Assembly: GCA_051967755.1 (NCBI GenBank)
Contig: JBQDYD010000001.1
Span: 310,001-374,000, forward strand
Reading direction: 5' to 3'
DNA from: UBA1672 sp051967755
GTDB taxonomy: Bacteria; Pseudomonadota; Alphaproteobacteria; Micavibrionales; Micavibrionaceae
DNA length: 64,000 nt
The notes under the pieces are model-generated. The model was given only the letters and a program-made list of their open reading frames with translations. It had not been told where the DNA came from and did not search any database. Shown piece after piece: positions 8,371-17,640 of the stretch (positions are counted from its first letter, which is position 1; the number at the start of each line of letters is the position of its first letter). The position numbers were made by a program, and so were the translations under genes.

Positions 8371-9360
8371 CTATCCCGTTAGGCGGCTGCCCGGGAAATG
8401 CGCAAGACGATGCAGAACCTCATCAAGTTGATCAAGCGATTTAAACTCAATCGAGATTTTGCCTGACTTGCCATCAGTGCTGTCGATTTCCACCTGCATA
8501 CCAAGGGCGTTGCTGATGTCATTTTCAAGCGCGATTGTATCGGCATCCTTCTCCGTCGCCTTTGGCGCAGAGGCCGCGCGGGCGCGTGTTTTTTGCTCTA
8601 CGCCCTTCTTATCGGCGGCCATCTTTTCAGTTTGGCGCACGCTCAGACCTTTTGAAATCACTTGCTTCGCCAGCGTGCTTGGATCATCAGATGTAATCAG
8701 CGCGCGGGCATGTCCCATCGTTAAATCACCTGCGCTGAGGTGCGCTTGCACATCGCTCGGCAGGTTCAAAAGACGCACCATATTTGTAATGTGCGGACGG
8801 CTTTTGCCGACGGCATTGGCAAGGTCTTCTTGTGTCTGTCCGTACTCTTCCAGCAATTTCTGATAACCCATCGCCTCATCAATCGGGTCTAAATCTTCGC
8901 GCTGTAGGTTTTCGATCAGGGCAATCTTAAAGGCATCAAGCTCTGAGATGTCGAGCATGATAACAGGCACTTCGTGCAGCTGTGCCTTTTGCGAAGCGCG
9001 CCAGCGACGCTCCCCCGCGATAATCTCATAATTGCCTGCATTGGCGGGATCTTCACGCACCAACAGCGGTTGAAGCACGCCATATTGCGCGATAGAGCTT
9101 GCCAGCTCTGCAATGCTTTCATCACTGAAAATGCGGCGCGGCTGGAACGGGCTCGGATAGAGCTGCTCAACACCGATTGTGTGGCGCGGACGTGAATCAT
9201 CAGGCTCGCTTTGGATGCGCTGCTCAATCTCATCGATCACGGCGCTGGTTTCTTCATCATCAAACAGAGCGTTCAAACCACGCCCCAATCCCTGCAGACC
9301 TTCATCGCCTGTCTCATCCTCAGTTGTATCATCCAGTGTGATATCTAAATCTTCTATCAT
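8371..9360 (-). CDS. parB: Chromosome partitioning protein ParB
   Basis: ParB binds parS, spreads along DNA as a CTP-dependent clamp, and works with ParA to separate new origins. The 329-residue protein has an acidic N-terminal tail, the CTPase/ParB domain with LYPSPFQPRRIF and the signature GERRWRASQKA, then the helix-turn-helix centre with TQEDLANAVGKSRPHITNMV, and a C-terminal dimer region. It is three bases after parA on the same strand. Four parS-like sites lie in this window (220, 14162, 17467, 20213), so the system is complete here. Confidence 0.96.
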   Translation of the reverse strand: MIEDLDITLDDTTEDETGDEGLQGLGRGLNALFDDEETSAVIDEIEQRIQSEPDDSRPRHTIGVEQLYPSPFQPRRIFSDESIAELASSIAQYGVLQPLLVREDPANAGNYEIIAGERRWRASQKAQLHEVPVIMLDISELDAFKIALIENLQREDLDPIDEAMGYQKLLEEYGQTQEDLANAVGKSRPHITNMVRLLNLPSDVQAHLSAGDLTMGHARALITSDDPSTLAKQVISKGLSVRQTEKMAADKKGVEQKTRARAASAPKATEKDADTIALENDISNALGMQVEIDSTDGKSGKISIEFKSLDQLDEVLHRLAHFPGSRLTG

Positions 9361-9363
9361 CGT

Positions 9364-10182
9364 TTAGGCTACCTTCGTTTGGTTGTTATCTTGTTTTTCT
9401 TTATTCAAAATCTCGCGCGCCAGCTTGATATAAGCCTGCGCCCCTGCACATCGCATATCATAGACCAACGCCGGCAATCCATAGGATGGCGCCTCTGACA
9501 GGCGGACATTACGCGGGATGGTCGTGTCGTAAACTTTGTCTTTGAAATATCCGCGCACATCATCCGCAACCAATTTTGATATACGGTTACGCTTGTCATA
9601 CATCGTCAGGGCGATGCCATGAATATCCAGCGCGGGGTTATAATGTTTTTGCACCAATTTGACGGTTTTCGTCAGCTGGCTTAACCCCTCAAGGGCGTAA
9701 AATTCACATTGCAGCGGCACGATAATTGACTGCGCCGCCGTTAAGGCATTTAGCGTTAAAAAGTTTAATGAGGGCGGGCAATCAATAAAGATATATTCGT
9801 AATCGTGATTTTCCGCCAATTCATTCAGCGCTTTTTTCAAACGCCCCTCACGCCCTTGCGCATTTGAAAGCTCAACATCCGCGCCTGATAAATGCACCGA
9901 TGACGGCAAAACATGCAAGCGCGGCACCTTGGTACGCATAATCGCTTCGGCGGCAGAGGCACGCCCGAACAGCACATCATAAACAGAATGCTTTACCATT
10001 GATCGGCGCACACCCACGCCCGTGCCCGCATTACCCTGCGGGTCCATATCAATCATCAAGACCTTATGACCAAGCGCACTGAACGCGGTCGATAAATTAA
10101 TAGAGGTCGTCGTCTTGCCCACACCGCCCTTTTGGTTGGCGATGGCAAAGATGCGTGGTCGTTTTTGTGATGTCTGATGCAT
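9364..10182 (-). CDS. parA: Chromosome partitioning ATPase ParA
   Basis: ParA is the DNA-bound ATPase that moves ParB-parS complexes. The 272-residue protein begins with RIFAIANQKGGVGKTTTSIN, the deviant Walker A (Lys18, Lys23), and has DMDPQGNAGTG and the FIDCPPSL Walker B. It is the chromosomal (Soj) type, with no extra N-terminal DNA-binding domain. It is the first gene of parA-parB. Upstream, at 10252-10275, is an inverted repeat TTTGTAT/ATACAAA that could be an operator. Confidence 0.96.
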   Translation of the reverse strand: MHQTSQKRPRIFAIANQKGGVGKTTTSINLSTAFSALGHKVLMIDMDPQGNAGTGVGVRRSMVKHSVYDVLFGRASAAEAIMRTKVPRLHVLPSSVHLSGADVELSNAQGREGRLKKALNELAENHDYEYIFIDCPPSLNFLTLNALTAAQSIIVPLQCEFYALEGLSQLTKTVKLVQKHYNPALDIHGIALTMYDKRNRISKLVADDVRGYFKDKVYDTTIPRNVRLSEAPSYGLPALVYDMRCAGAQAYIKLAREILNKEKQDNNQTKVA

Positions 10183-10251
10183 GGGAAGCCCTGCTGATCT
10201 GAACTCAAAATAAAGACGTAGAAATAGTGTTTATGCCCTAATGATAAGATT

Positions 10252-10275
10252 TTTGTATCAAAAAACCAATACAAA
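10252..10275. promoter_or_regulatory. Inverted repeat in the parA / carbonic anhydrase divergent promoter region
   Basis: TTTGTAT and ATACAAA separated by ten bases, in the 187-bp region between the divergent parA and carbonic anhydrase genes. Next to it, at 10287-10295, TGTGTATAA is a DnaA-box consensus (TTATNCACA on the minus strand). Function is inferred from position only. Confidence 0.3.
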
Positions 10276-10369
10276 TTTCATCCAGTTGTGTATAACCGAT
10301 GCTCAGGATCGGCTTGGAATATAATTCAAGACGTTGTTAATGAACAAAAAACAAAAGGCGTAAAACGGT

Positions 10370-10996
10370 ATGAAAAATCTCGAAAAACTTGTCAGCGGCT
10401 ATAAAAATTTCCTGAAAGAAGAAGATAAAGAGCGCTATCGCGCCCTAGCAGAGGGGCAATCACCAAAGATTATGGTGATCGGTTGTAGCGATTCTCGCGT
10501 GAATCCTGACCTTATTTTCAACGCGCAGCCTGGTGAAATATTCATGGTGCGTAATGTCGCCAACCTGATCCCGCCATTTGAAATTGACGAAGCATCCCAC
10601 GGCACAAGCGCCGCATTGGAATTTGCGGTTAAGGGATTAAATGTCGAACACATCGTTATCATGGGTCACAGTTTTTGCGGCGGCGTGCGCGCCTGTTGTG
10701 ACGGCGTTAACGGCATTGAGGTCAGCGGGCAGTTCGTTCCCAAATGGACGTCCATTTTAAATGACTGCGCCAAATCCGTGCAGGCGGAAAACCCTGATCT
10801 AAGCATTGATGAGTTGAGCCACCGCGTTGAGAAAGCGGCGATTAAAAACTCGCTTCAAAATCTAAAAGAATTCCCCTTTATCGTCGAAGCCATCGAGAGC
10901 GGTGATTTGCAAATTCACGGGGCGTATTTTGATATTAAAGAAGCGCAGCTTTACGCATTGGATAAAGAAACACACAGCTTTAAACCTGTCGAATAA
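10370..10996 (+). CDS. Beta-class carbonic anhydrase
   Basis: Interconverts CO2 and bicarbonate using zinc. The 208-residue protein has the two zinc-binding blocks of the beta class: CSDSR (Cys39, Asp41, Arg43) and GHSFCGG (His100, Cys103), and the family segment PGEIFMVRNVANL between them. No signal peptide, so cytoplasmic. It stands alone between parA and an opposite-strand hydrolase gene, sharing the intergenic region with parA. The start at 10370 follows an AAAAGGCG stretch. Assignment to the class is firm; the physiological role (bicarbonate supply or pH) is not shown by context. Confidence 0.94.
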   Translation: MKNLEKLVSGYKNFLKEEDKERYRALAEGQSPKIMVIGCSDSRVNPDLIFNAQPGEIFMVRNVANLIPPFEIDEASHGTSAALEFAVKGLNVEHIVIMGHSFCGGVRACCDGVNGIEVSGQFVPKWTSILNDCAKSVQAENPDLSIDELSHRVEKAAIKNSLQNLKEFPFIVEAIESGDLQIHGAYFDIKEAQLYALDKETHSFKPVE

Positions 10997-11863
10997 TTAA
11001 ATCTCATATTCAGGCATCAGCCATCCCAGCAATGCCTGAATATGTTCGTCCTGCATCATATTGGGGACGTGGCCACATTCTTCAAAAACAATCTCATCGA
11101 ACTGCTTGCCGGTGTAACGCTGTTTCATTTCAGTCGCGACATCCTCAGGCAATAAAATAGACCTTCCGCCGCGGATCAACAAAGCGGGCTGCTTGATATG
11201 TGACCACACAGGCCACAAATTCACATCTTCGTTTTTCTCCTTCATCGGCGCCGCGATCAACGGATCATAATGAAAACGAAAACCACCTGTTTCTTTTGGT
11301 AAAATATTATGCGCATAGAGGTGGGTCCAGATCTCTTCATTATCACCGATGCCCCATGCCGCGCATCTGTTTTGGAACACGCTGATGGCCTGCCCCATTG
11401 TTTCAAATTCACATGGGGCACGCGCCAACTGCGCAACGATATCCAAGGATTCACCGCTTATTTCCGCGCCGACATCCACCATAACCAAACGCGCGATATT
11501 CACGCCCTCAGTCACGGTGATACTTGCGCCCATACCGATCATTGCCCCCAACGATACACCAAACCAGTCAAATGGTGCGCCATGGGTGACGTGATGCGCC
11601 AGTGCCAAACAAAATGCCCCATAAGCCTGCGGCGTATAAAGCGCGGCATCGGCGAAATTCGCGCTGCCTCCGCGTCCGGGCAAATCCATTGCAATCGTGC
11701 GAAAACCTTTTTCTGCCGCCGCCAGTGCCAAAAAATCATAATCACGGGAATTAGAAAGAAGACCGTGCACACAAAATAAAACGCGCCCGTCTTCCGGCCC
11801 TGTATCCGTATAGGCAATTTTGACGTTATTGACGTCCAGCATCTTTTGTTTTATCTCATGCAT
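10997..11863 (-). CDS. Alpha/beta-hydrolase
   Basis: A protein of about 288 residues with the alpha/beta-hydrolase fold: oxyanion region FCVHGLLSNSRDYDF, the LPGRGGS strand, nucleophile elbow GVSLG, and late Asp and His positions near ALLIRGGRS and ECGHVPN. It could be an esterase, a haloalkane-type hydrolase or a similar enzyme; the substrate cannot be inferred. The start at 11863 is preferred to the upstream GTG at 11887, because AGGAA lies about ten bases before it; the Met at 11842 is a further possibility. Its stop abuts the end of the carbonic anhydrase gene. Confidence 0.8.
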   Translation of the reverse strand: MHEIKQKMLDVNNVKIAYTDTGPEDGRVLFCVHGLLSNSRDYDFLALAAAEKGFRTIAMDLPGRGGSANFADAALYTPQAYGAFCLALAHHVTHGAPFDWFGVSLGAMIGMGASITVTEGVNIARLVMVDVGAEISGESLDIVAQLARAPCEFETMGQAISVFQNRCAAWGIGDNEEIWTHLYAHNILPKETGGFRFHYDPLIAAPMKEKNEDVNLWPVWSHIKQPALLIRGGRSILLPEDVATEMKQRYTGKQFDEIVFEECGHVPNMMQDEHIQALLGWLMPEYEI

Positions 11864-11939
11864 CAAATCTATATTCCTGTTGTGCACATCTATGATACCA
11901 AATGGCGGGTTCAGATTATATTAAAGATTTTTTCATAGC

Positions 11940-12737
11940 ATGAACAAGAATAATACGGGGCCAAAAATAATGCGAAAACCTTCTGCAGAAAATCTTGAAA
12001 CACTCAACTTATTTGATCGCTTTGAGGTGCTCAGTGATCTGGGTTTGTTAGCACACGAAGAAAAGATCGGTCACCCGGAGCGCCCGTTTGAGGAATGGAC
12101 AGAAGAAGAATTTGAAACTGTTCTGACACTGTTTAACAGCTGGCCTATGCGTGATGCATCAGTGCCGGAATTCCAAGATATGATCAAATCCTTTGGGGCG
12201 CATTTTGACACGGACACCCTCAATGATGGTGACCTCAAGCAAACCCTTGAGCATGCGGCAGAGGCTCTCAGCATTGCCGCGAAAGATGCCTTCGGCCAGG
12301 ATGCCCCCTCCATTGAATTGGCGTTTGAATTTACACCCGAAAAGCGAGGGTACTTTGGCGGGTTAAGACCTGATGGAAAAATACAAATCAACACGGCAAA
12401 ATTTAATTATGATCGCGTCGGCGGCAGTGACTATGACGGGGCGGAATCTTTCGTTGAACTTATTTGTCATGAGGCAACCCACGCCGTTCAACGTTTTTGT
12501 AGCGAACAAAGCGACCTTAAAACAGAAGATTTATACCTCGGTATATATGTCTCTGAATCATTTTATGAGGCAACAGAACAGGCAAAACAAATGGGGCGTT
12601 GGGATTTATATCTTCAACACCCTTTGGAGGTACAAGCGCGAGATGTCGCAAAAAACATGATAGAAGAACTGCGCGATCCGCGCCGTGATTTGACTATGAC
12701 AGGGAATGCGCATCAAGAGGACGCACCCGAGCTATAG
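11940..12737 (+). CDS. Putative zinc metallopeptidase (HEATH motif)
   Basis: A protein of 265 residues, no family name known to me. The C-terminal half has ELICHEATHAVQRF with an HExxH motif (His177, Glu178, His181) and later QHPLEVQAR with Glu230, an arrangement like the PxExxA third ligand of some gluzincin and toxin-type peptidases. The N-terminal 100 residues are helical and acidic. There is no signal peptide. The gene is alone on the plus strand between the hydrolase gene and rsmG; its last 44 bases overlap the end of rsmG tail to tail. It is not obviously related to the HE(V/I)GHG pair at 5063-7391. Confidence 0.65.
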   Translation: MNKNNTGPKIMRKPSAENLETLNLFDRFEVLSDLGLLAHEEKIGHPERPFEEWTEEEFETVLTLFNSWPMRDASVPEFQDMIKSFGAHFDTDTLNDGDLKQTLEHAAEALSIAAKDAFGQDAPSIELAFEFTPEKRGYFGGLRPDGKIQINTAKFNYDRVGGSDYDGAESFVELICHEATHAVQRFCSEQSDLKTEDLYLGIYVSESFYEATEQAKQMGRWDLYLQHPLEVQARDVAKNMIEELRDPRRDLTMTGNAHQEDAPEL

Positions 12738-13344
12738 TAATAATTCGTGCGTCCTTGCTCGTGATACTTTGATTGCTGTGCGTCACATCAAAATCATATC
12801 TCTTTCGTGCTTCGCTGATTTCCTCATCAACGCGCATACCTTTCATAAAGCATAAATCAATCTCAGGATTGCTGCTTGCCCATGGCGCCACAAAATCGAA
12901 AAGCTCTACCAGACTTTTAAGCGCACGCGCACTCACCAAATCAGGTGTGAATACATCCGTAACGTTTTCTACGCGCTCTGTGTGAACGGTGGCATTTTTC
13001 GCCCCCGTTTCGCGAATCACTGTGCGCATAAATTGACATTTGCGCTCATCAGATTCCACCAGATGCGTTTCCAGATCAGGGCGCATCAATGCAATCACCA
13101 AACCGGGAAAGCCGCCGCCGCATCCTAAATCGGCATAGATTTTCGTACCCTCAGGGATATATTTCTCAACCTGCGCGGAATCAATCAAATGTCGATGCCA
13201 ACATTCATTGATGGTTTTCGGCGACACCAAATTGATCGCTTTATTCCATTTCACCAACAATGCGGCATAGGTTTCGATGTTCGCGTATACCGCATCGGAT
13301 ACGTCGAATAAATTTCTGAAATCATCTTGAGTGTATAGCGTCAT
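12694..13344 (-). CDS. rsmG: 16S rRNA m7G527 methyltransferase
   Basis: RsmG (GidB) methylates N7 of G527 of 16S rRNA using SAM. The 216-residue protein has the LVKWNKAINL block, RHLIDSAQ, and the SAM-binding DLGCGGGFPGLVIAL, all typical of the family, at normal length. It is part of the mnmG-rsmG-parA-parB order, here with a 40-residue membrane protein gene between mnmG and rsmG and with three unrelated genes between rsmG and parA. The end overlaps the opposite-strand metallopeptidase gene by 44 bases. Confidence 0.95.
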   Translation of the reverse strand: MTLYTQDDFRNLFDVSDAVYANIETYAALLVKWNKAINLVSPKTINECWHRHLIDSAQVEKYIPEGTKIYADLGCGGGFPGLVIALMRPDLETHLVESDERKCQFMRTVIRETGAKNATVHTERVENVTDVFTPDLVSARALKSLVELFDFVAPWASSNPEIDLCFMKGMRVDEEISEARKRYDFDVTHSNQSITSKDARIITIARVRPLDAHSLS

Positions 13345-13362
13345 AATCTCTTCTACGCTCCC

Positions 13363-13485
13363 CTACCAAAAGAACACTTTAAGCAGCCATAGAAAACAGC
13401 AACCGACAAGCCCGAGCAGTACATAGCCCACTGTTTTTTGCAGTCTGGTTCTCTGGGCTTTGTTTTTCTTATCTTTATGCTGCAT
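13363..13485 (-). CDS. Small single-TM membrane protein between mnmG and rsmG
   Basis: A 40-residue reading frame found by translating the gap between mnmG and rsmG. It starts at 13485, overlapping the mnmG stop by 11 bases, and ends 18 bases before rsmG. Residues 1-17 are highly basic (MQHKDKKNKAQRTRLQK). Residues 18-40 are one hydrophobic segment ending KVFFW, which would span the membrane with the N terminus inside by the positive-inside rule. The overlap suggests translation coupled to mnmG. No function known; it could be chance, but charge distribution and position favour a real gene. Confidence 0.5.
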   Translation of the reverse strand: MQHKDKKNKAQRTRLQKTVGYVLLGLVGCCFLWLLKVFFW

Positions 13486-15373
13486 CGTTCTTTTTTGATG
13501 GTTTTTTGACATACCGCAGCAGAGCAATCACCGCCGCAGGGGTTACACCCGGAATGCGCGCGGCCTCACCCAATGTGGTCGGGTTGACTTGTTCCAGCTT
13601 TTGACGGATTTCATTCGACAGACTACCCACCTTGGAATAATCCAGCGCCTTCGGCAGAACCAGATTTTCATCCTTACGATAGGCGGCAATATCGGCCTCA
13701 TGACGATCCATATATCCTGCGTACAGGGAATCAATCTCTAGCTGTTCCTGAATATCGGGCGCGATCTCCCCCATCTCAGGCCACAGCTTCTCCAGATCCG
13801 CCCATGAGATATTCGGATATGACAACAACGCTGCGGCAGAGCGACGTACACCGTCCTTATTCACCTTCACACCGCGATCTGATAATTCATTCGGTGTCGC
13901 CTGCAGGGTTTGCACCATCTCTCGCCCTTTGGTCAGGGCATCTGACTTTGCGCCCCAGAACTTGGCGCGTTCTTCGCCAACACATCCCGCGGCAATTCCT
14001 TTATCTGTCAAACGCTGATCGGCGTTATCGGCGCGCAAACGCAAACGATATTCCGCGCGACTGGTAAACATACGATATGGCTCAGGCGCGCCTCTGGTCG
14101 TTAAATCATCAATCAAAACACCGATATAGGCATCTGCACGATCCAGAATAAATGTGTCCGCTGTTTCACGTGAAACACCCGCATTGCATACTTCGGATTG
14201 TTTGGCGGCATTCACACCCGCCATAAGCCCCTGTGCGGCGGCTTCTTCATACCCAGTCGTGCCGTTAATCTGCCCCGCAAGGAATAATCCGGGGATGCGC
14301 TTTGTCTCCAGCGTCTTTTTCAAATCGCGCGGATCAACGTAATCATATTCAATCGCATAGCCCCACTCGATGACCTCAACATTCTCCAGCCCCTTGATGG
14401 AGTGGATCAGCGCGTCCTGCACCTCAACGGGCAAGGATGTCGATATCCCGTTCGGATAGACCGTATGATCATCCAGCCCCTCTGGCTCCAGAAAGATTTG
14501 ATGGCGCGGCTTATCAGCAAAGCGATTAATCTTATCCTCAATCGACGGGCAATAACGCGGGCCCGTTGACTTAATTTTCCCTGAATACATGGGGGAGCGC
14601 TTAATATTCTCCGCGATGATTTCATGGGTTTTTTCATTCGTATAGGTGATATAGCACGGAATTTGCGGCACCGTGATCTCATCATTCATATAGGAAAACG
14701 GCAATGGTTTTTCATCACCCGGCTGCGGATCGCATGCATCCCAATCAATGGTGCGGCCATCAAGGCGCGCGGGCGTTCCTGTTTTCAGGCGACCAAGCGG
14801 GAATTCCAATCGCTCTAATGTCTCTGCCAAGCCAATGGTCGGCGCTTCGCCAACACGGCCTGCGGGGTGGGTTTCTTCGCCGCGGTGAATAATACCGCGC
14901 AGGAATGTCCCCGTCGTCAGTACAACTGTGCGGCATGTATATTCTGCGCCGTCTAATGTTTTCAGGCCGCAAATTTCACCATCTTCATCAAGGATCAAAT
15001 CACCTGCCGCGCCCGCAACCAATGTCAGATTAGGATAATCATTTAAGATCTCCTGCATCGCCTCACGATAAAGCTTACGATCGGCCTGTGCGCGCGGGCC
15101 ACGAACTGCAGGGCCCTTAGAGGCATTCAGCATACGGAACTGTATCCCCGCCTGATCGATCACTTTCGCCATAATCCCGTCCAGCGCGTCAATCTCACGT
15201 ACCAGATGCCCCTTACCAAGGCCGCCAATCGCGGGGTTACAAGACATCACGCCTACGGTTTCAAGCTTATGTGTCAATAACGCTGTCTTCGCACCTGTGC
15301 GCGCAGCCGCAGCCGCAGCCTCACAGCCTGCGTGCCCTCCACCAACAATAATGACATCAAAATCCATGCTCAT
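13475..15373 (-). CDS. mnmG: tRNA uridine 5-carboxymethylaminomethyl modification enzyme MnmG
   Basis: MnmG (GidA), with MnmE, adds the carboxymethylaminomethyl group to U34 of certain tRNAs, using FAD and NADH. The 632-residue protein has the N-terminal FAD-binding IIVGGGHAGCEAA, the HLVREIDALDG block, NGISTSLP, and EEAAAQGLMAGVNAA near 375-390, with the helical C-terminal domain that binds MnmE. Length is normal. A perfect parS site (14162-14177) lies within the codons for V-S-R-E-T. mnmE is about 0.9 kb upstream on the same strand, separated by one opposite-strand gene. Confidence 0.97.
   Translation of the reverse strand: MSMDFDVIIVGGGHAGCEAAAAAARTGAKTALLTHKLETVGVMSCNPAIGGLGKGHLVREIDALDGIMAKVIDQAGIQFRMLNASKGPAVRGPRAQADRKLYREAMQEILNDYPNLTLVAGAAGDLILDEDGEICGLKTLDGAEYTCRTVVLTTGTFLRGIIHRGEETHPAGRVGEAPTIGLAETLERLEFPLGRLKTGTPARLDGRTIDWDACDPQPGDEKPLPFSYMNDEITVPQIPCYITYTNEKTHEIIAENIKRSPMYSGKIKSTGPRYCPSIEDKINRFADKPRHQIFLEPEGLDDHTVYPNGISTSLPVEVQDALIHSIKGLENVEVIEWGYAIEYDYVDPRDLKKTLETKRIPGLFLAGQINGTTGYEEAAAQGLMAGVNAAKQSEVCNAGVSRETADTFILDRADAYIGVLIDDLTTRGAPEPYRMFTSRAEYRLRLRADNADQRLTDKGIAAGCVGEERAKFWGAKSDALTKGREMVQTLQATPNELSDRGVKVNKDGVRRSAAALLSYPNISWADLEKLWPEMGEIAPDIQEQLEIDSLYAGYMDRHEADIAAYRKDENLVLPKALDYSKVGSLSNEIRQKLEQVNPTTLGEAARIPGVTPAAVIALLRYVKKPSKKNDAA
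14162..14177. other. parS: parS site 2 (inside mnmG)
   Basis: TGTTTCACGTGAAACA, a perfect 16-bp palindrome identical to the consensus ParB target of many bacteria. It is embedded in mnmG, about 4.8 kb from parB. Confidence 0.85.
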
Positions 15374-15508
15374 AATATGTGCCTTTCAGGCGCGCTTTAT
15401 ATCCTGAATTCCTTCAAAACTCTAGAAAAAAGCTAAGAATTTATTTCGTTCATTATACATATCATGCTAATTTCGTCACGAATACGTAAAAAGAAGCAAA
15501 GAACAGCC

Positions 15509-16285
15509 ATGGATAAGAAAGTATCAGAGGGAAAAACAAACAACATTTCCGTCCTTACGGGGGATCAGTATCGCGGTCATCGCGTTCTCATCGCCAGCAC
15601 ACCCGAAGAACGTAAAGAGCAGTTTAAAGATCAATTTATCAATGGCGGCTCCGTTCTGATGGATTTTATGAACAGCCCTGCCTTAGACGGATTCGAAGAT
15701 GAGCTAAAGCCACATTTTGAAGATTACTTCATCTCCTCCGCTATTGATCCGACCTATAAATTCACTCATTACGCGCAGCTATGTTATGACGTTGAACACG
15801 AGCTGATCGGTATTAATCTGGACCACGAAAGCGATTCTGCGGAGCTGTTTGATAAAAGAGATATCAAAGCCGCCGCACGTAAATATCGCGACAGACTAGA
15901 AACCAGCAGCCACCCTGAATGGAAACCCGAAAATAGAAGCGCCCTTAAAGAAGCCTATGAAGATGCATTTGAGAACGCGGAAACAGAAATCGTTAAGTTT
16001 ATGGTGAACCCATATTTTACCAAGAATTTCCCCGGCCTTCCGAACACCAATATTTTCATTCGTTGCTATATGGCTTCGGCGCTGGATCCGGAGAATTTTG
16101 ACGATCATTATGAAGTTCTGGAGCAGGAATACGCGCACTACAACATCGATCGCTACCCATCTAAACACATGATGGCGGAACTTATCGATATGCGCTTGGA
16201 AAAGCTGATCCTAAAAGATACAGAAGAACATTATGCGGGCTTTGATGATCAAGAGCCTGATGACCATGCCGCCCCCCATATATAA
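15509..16285 (+). CDS. Hypothetical protein, acidic, no known domain
   Basis: A protein of 258 residues that I do not recognise. It is rich in Asp, Glu and Tyr and predicted mostly helical, with no signal peptide, membrane segment or metal motif. The start at 15509 (MDKKVSEGK) is chosen over the ATG at 15464, which has no ribosome-binding site; neither is strong. It is a lone plus-strand gene between mnmG and mnmE, and its end is only 17 bases from the mnmE stop, tail to tail. It is one of several single genes interrupting the conserved minus-strand block. Confidence 0.6.
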   Translation: MDKKVSEGKTNNISVLTGDQYRGHRVLIASTPEERKEQFKDQFINGGSVLMDFMNSPALDGFEDELKPHFEDYFISSAIDPTYKFTHYAQLCYDVEHELIGINLDHESDSAELFDKRDIKAAARKYRDRLETSSHPEWKPENRSALKEAYEDAFENAETEIVKFMVNPYFTKNFPGLPNTNIFIRCYMASALDPENFDDHYEVLEQEYAHYNIDRYPSKHMMAELIDMRLEKLILKDTEEHYAGFDDQEPDDHAAPHI

Positions 16286-16302
16286 GGAACGGCATCTAAA
16301 CG

Positions 16303-17640
16303 CTATTTCCCGATACAAAAATCACGGAATATTACATCCAAAAGATCTTCTACGTCGACTTTCCCGGTGATGCGCCCCAAATGGCGTATCGCAAGGCGTA
16401 AATCCTCCGCTGTCAACTCAGGCAGATGGGCATTCAAACATCGCTGCAACGATGCCGTACAATCCATTAGGGCGGCGCGGTGACGCTCCCGCGTTAAGGC
16501 GGGCTTCTCACGATTACCAATCATCTTTTCAATCATAACCTTCAGATGATCAAGGAAGGTCTGTATCCCCTGATCGGTATCAACAGATATCTGCAGTGGA
16601 TTACCGGGGTGTTTCAACGCAATGCCTTGCTCAACCTTATTAATCACCGCAATGGCATATTCATGCTCTTCCAATGCCAAACTATGCGGATCAGGTGTTT
16701 GAGTGGTGGCATCATATAAAATAATGCGAATATCTGCCTCTTCGGCAACCTTTAAGGCACGTTTGATCCCCTCTGATTCAATTTTATCATGCCCCTCTGT
16801 CCCGATTTGATCAGGACGCAGCCCCGCCGTATCAGACAGAATGACGGGATACCCTGCAATATCCAGATGCACCTCAATCACATCGCGCGTTGTACCGGCA
16901 ATATCGGAAACAATCGCCACATCACGCTGCGCCAGTATATTTATCAGGCTTGATTTACCTGCATTTGGCGCACCAACCACGGCCACGCGCACACCATCAC
17001 GCATGCGCTCTCCACGGCGTCCGTCATTCAGGTGCGCATCTATATCAGTGTAAAGGGCGCTGATCTGTGGGGTGATCTTCTCTATAATATCGTCGGGCAT
17101 ATCCTCATCAGGGAATTCCAGCTCCGCCTCAACATATGCCAAAATCTTGGTCAGCTTCTCCCGCCAACCATCATAAAGATCCGCCAGCGCGCCACCCATT
17201 TGCTGCAGCGCTTGCTCTTTCTGAAATGCGGTTTCGGCATGGATAAGGTCGGCAACGGCCTCAGCCTCTGTTAGGTCCATCTTACCGTTTTCAAAGGCGC
17301 GGCGGGTAAATTCCCCCGGCTCTGCCATGCGGTGCCCATCAAATGACGATAGAGCGTCAAGGACGCTATCGATTACCGCACGGCCACCATGGAGGTGATA
17401 TTCCGCGACATCCTCCCCCGTATAGCTGTGTGGGGAATTAAACGCCAATATAAGGGCATTATCCAATGTTTCACGTGAAACGGGACGTATTAGTTTCGAT
17501 AAAATTGCCTTACGATACGGAATTTCCGTTTTCTCACTCAGCGCCTTCAGGCTGTCTAAAGCTTTAGAACCCGAAACGCGCACCACGGCAACACCGCCGA
17601 CGCCACGCGCACTCGCCAACGCATAAATAGTATCACTCAT
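16303..17640 (-). CDS. mnmE: tRNA modification GTPase MnmE
   Basis: MnmE (TrmE) is the GTPase and formyl-folate partner of MnmG in tRNA U34 modification. The 445-residue protein has the N-terminal folate-binding domain starting DTIYALASARGVGGVAVVRV, the G domain with GAPNAGKSSLIN (P loop) and DTAGLR (G3), and the invariant C-terminal end FCIGK, whose Cys is catalytic. The first eight bases overlap the end of the upstream DUF6489-like gene. A parS-like site lies at 17467-17482, in the V-S-R-E-T codons near residue 53. Confidence 0.97.
   Translation of the reverse strand: MSDTIYALASARGVGGVAVVRVSGSKALDSLKALSEKTEIPYRKAILSKLIRPVSRETLDNALILAFNSPHSYTGEDVAEYHLHGGRAVIDSVLDALSSFDGHRMAEPGEFTRRAFENGKMDLTEAEAVADLIHAETAFQKEQALQQMGGALADLYDGWREKLTKILAYVEAELEFPDEDMPDDIIEKITPQISALYTDIDAHLNDGRRGERMRDGVRVAVVGAPNAGKSSLINILAQRDVAIVSDIAGTTRDVIEVHLDIAGYPVILSDTAGLRPDQIGTEGHDKIESEGIKRALKVAEEADIRIILYDATTQTPDPHSLALEEHEYAIAVINKVEQGIALKHPGNPLQISVDTDQGIQTFLDHLKVMIEKMIGNREKPALTRERHRAALMDCTASLQRCLNAHLPELTAEDLRLAIRHLGRITGKVDVEDLLDVIFRDFCIGK
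17467..17482. other. parS: parS-like site 3 (inside mnmE)
   Basis: TGTTTCACGTGAAACG, one mismatch from the perfect palindrome in mnmG. It again encodes V-S-R-E-T in frame. Confidence 0.75.
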
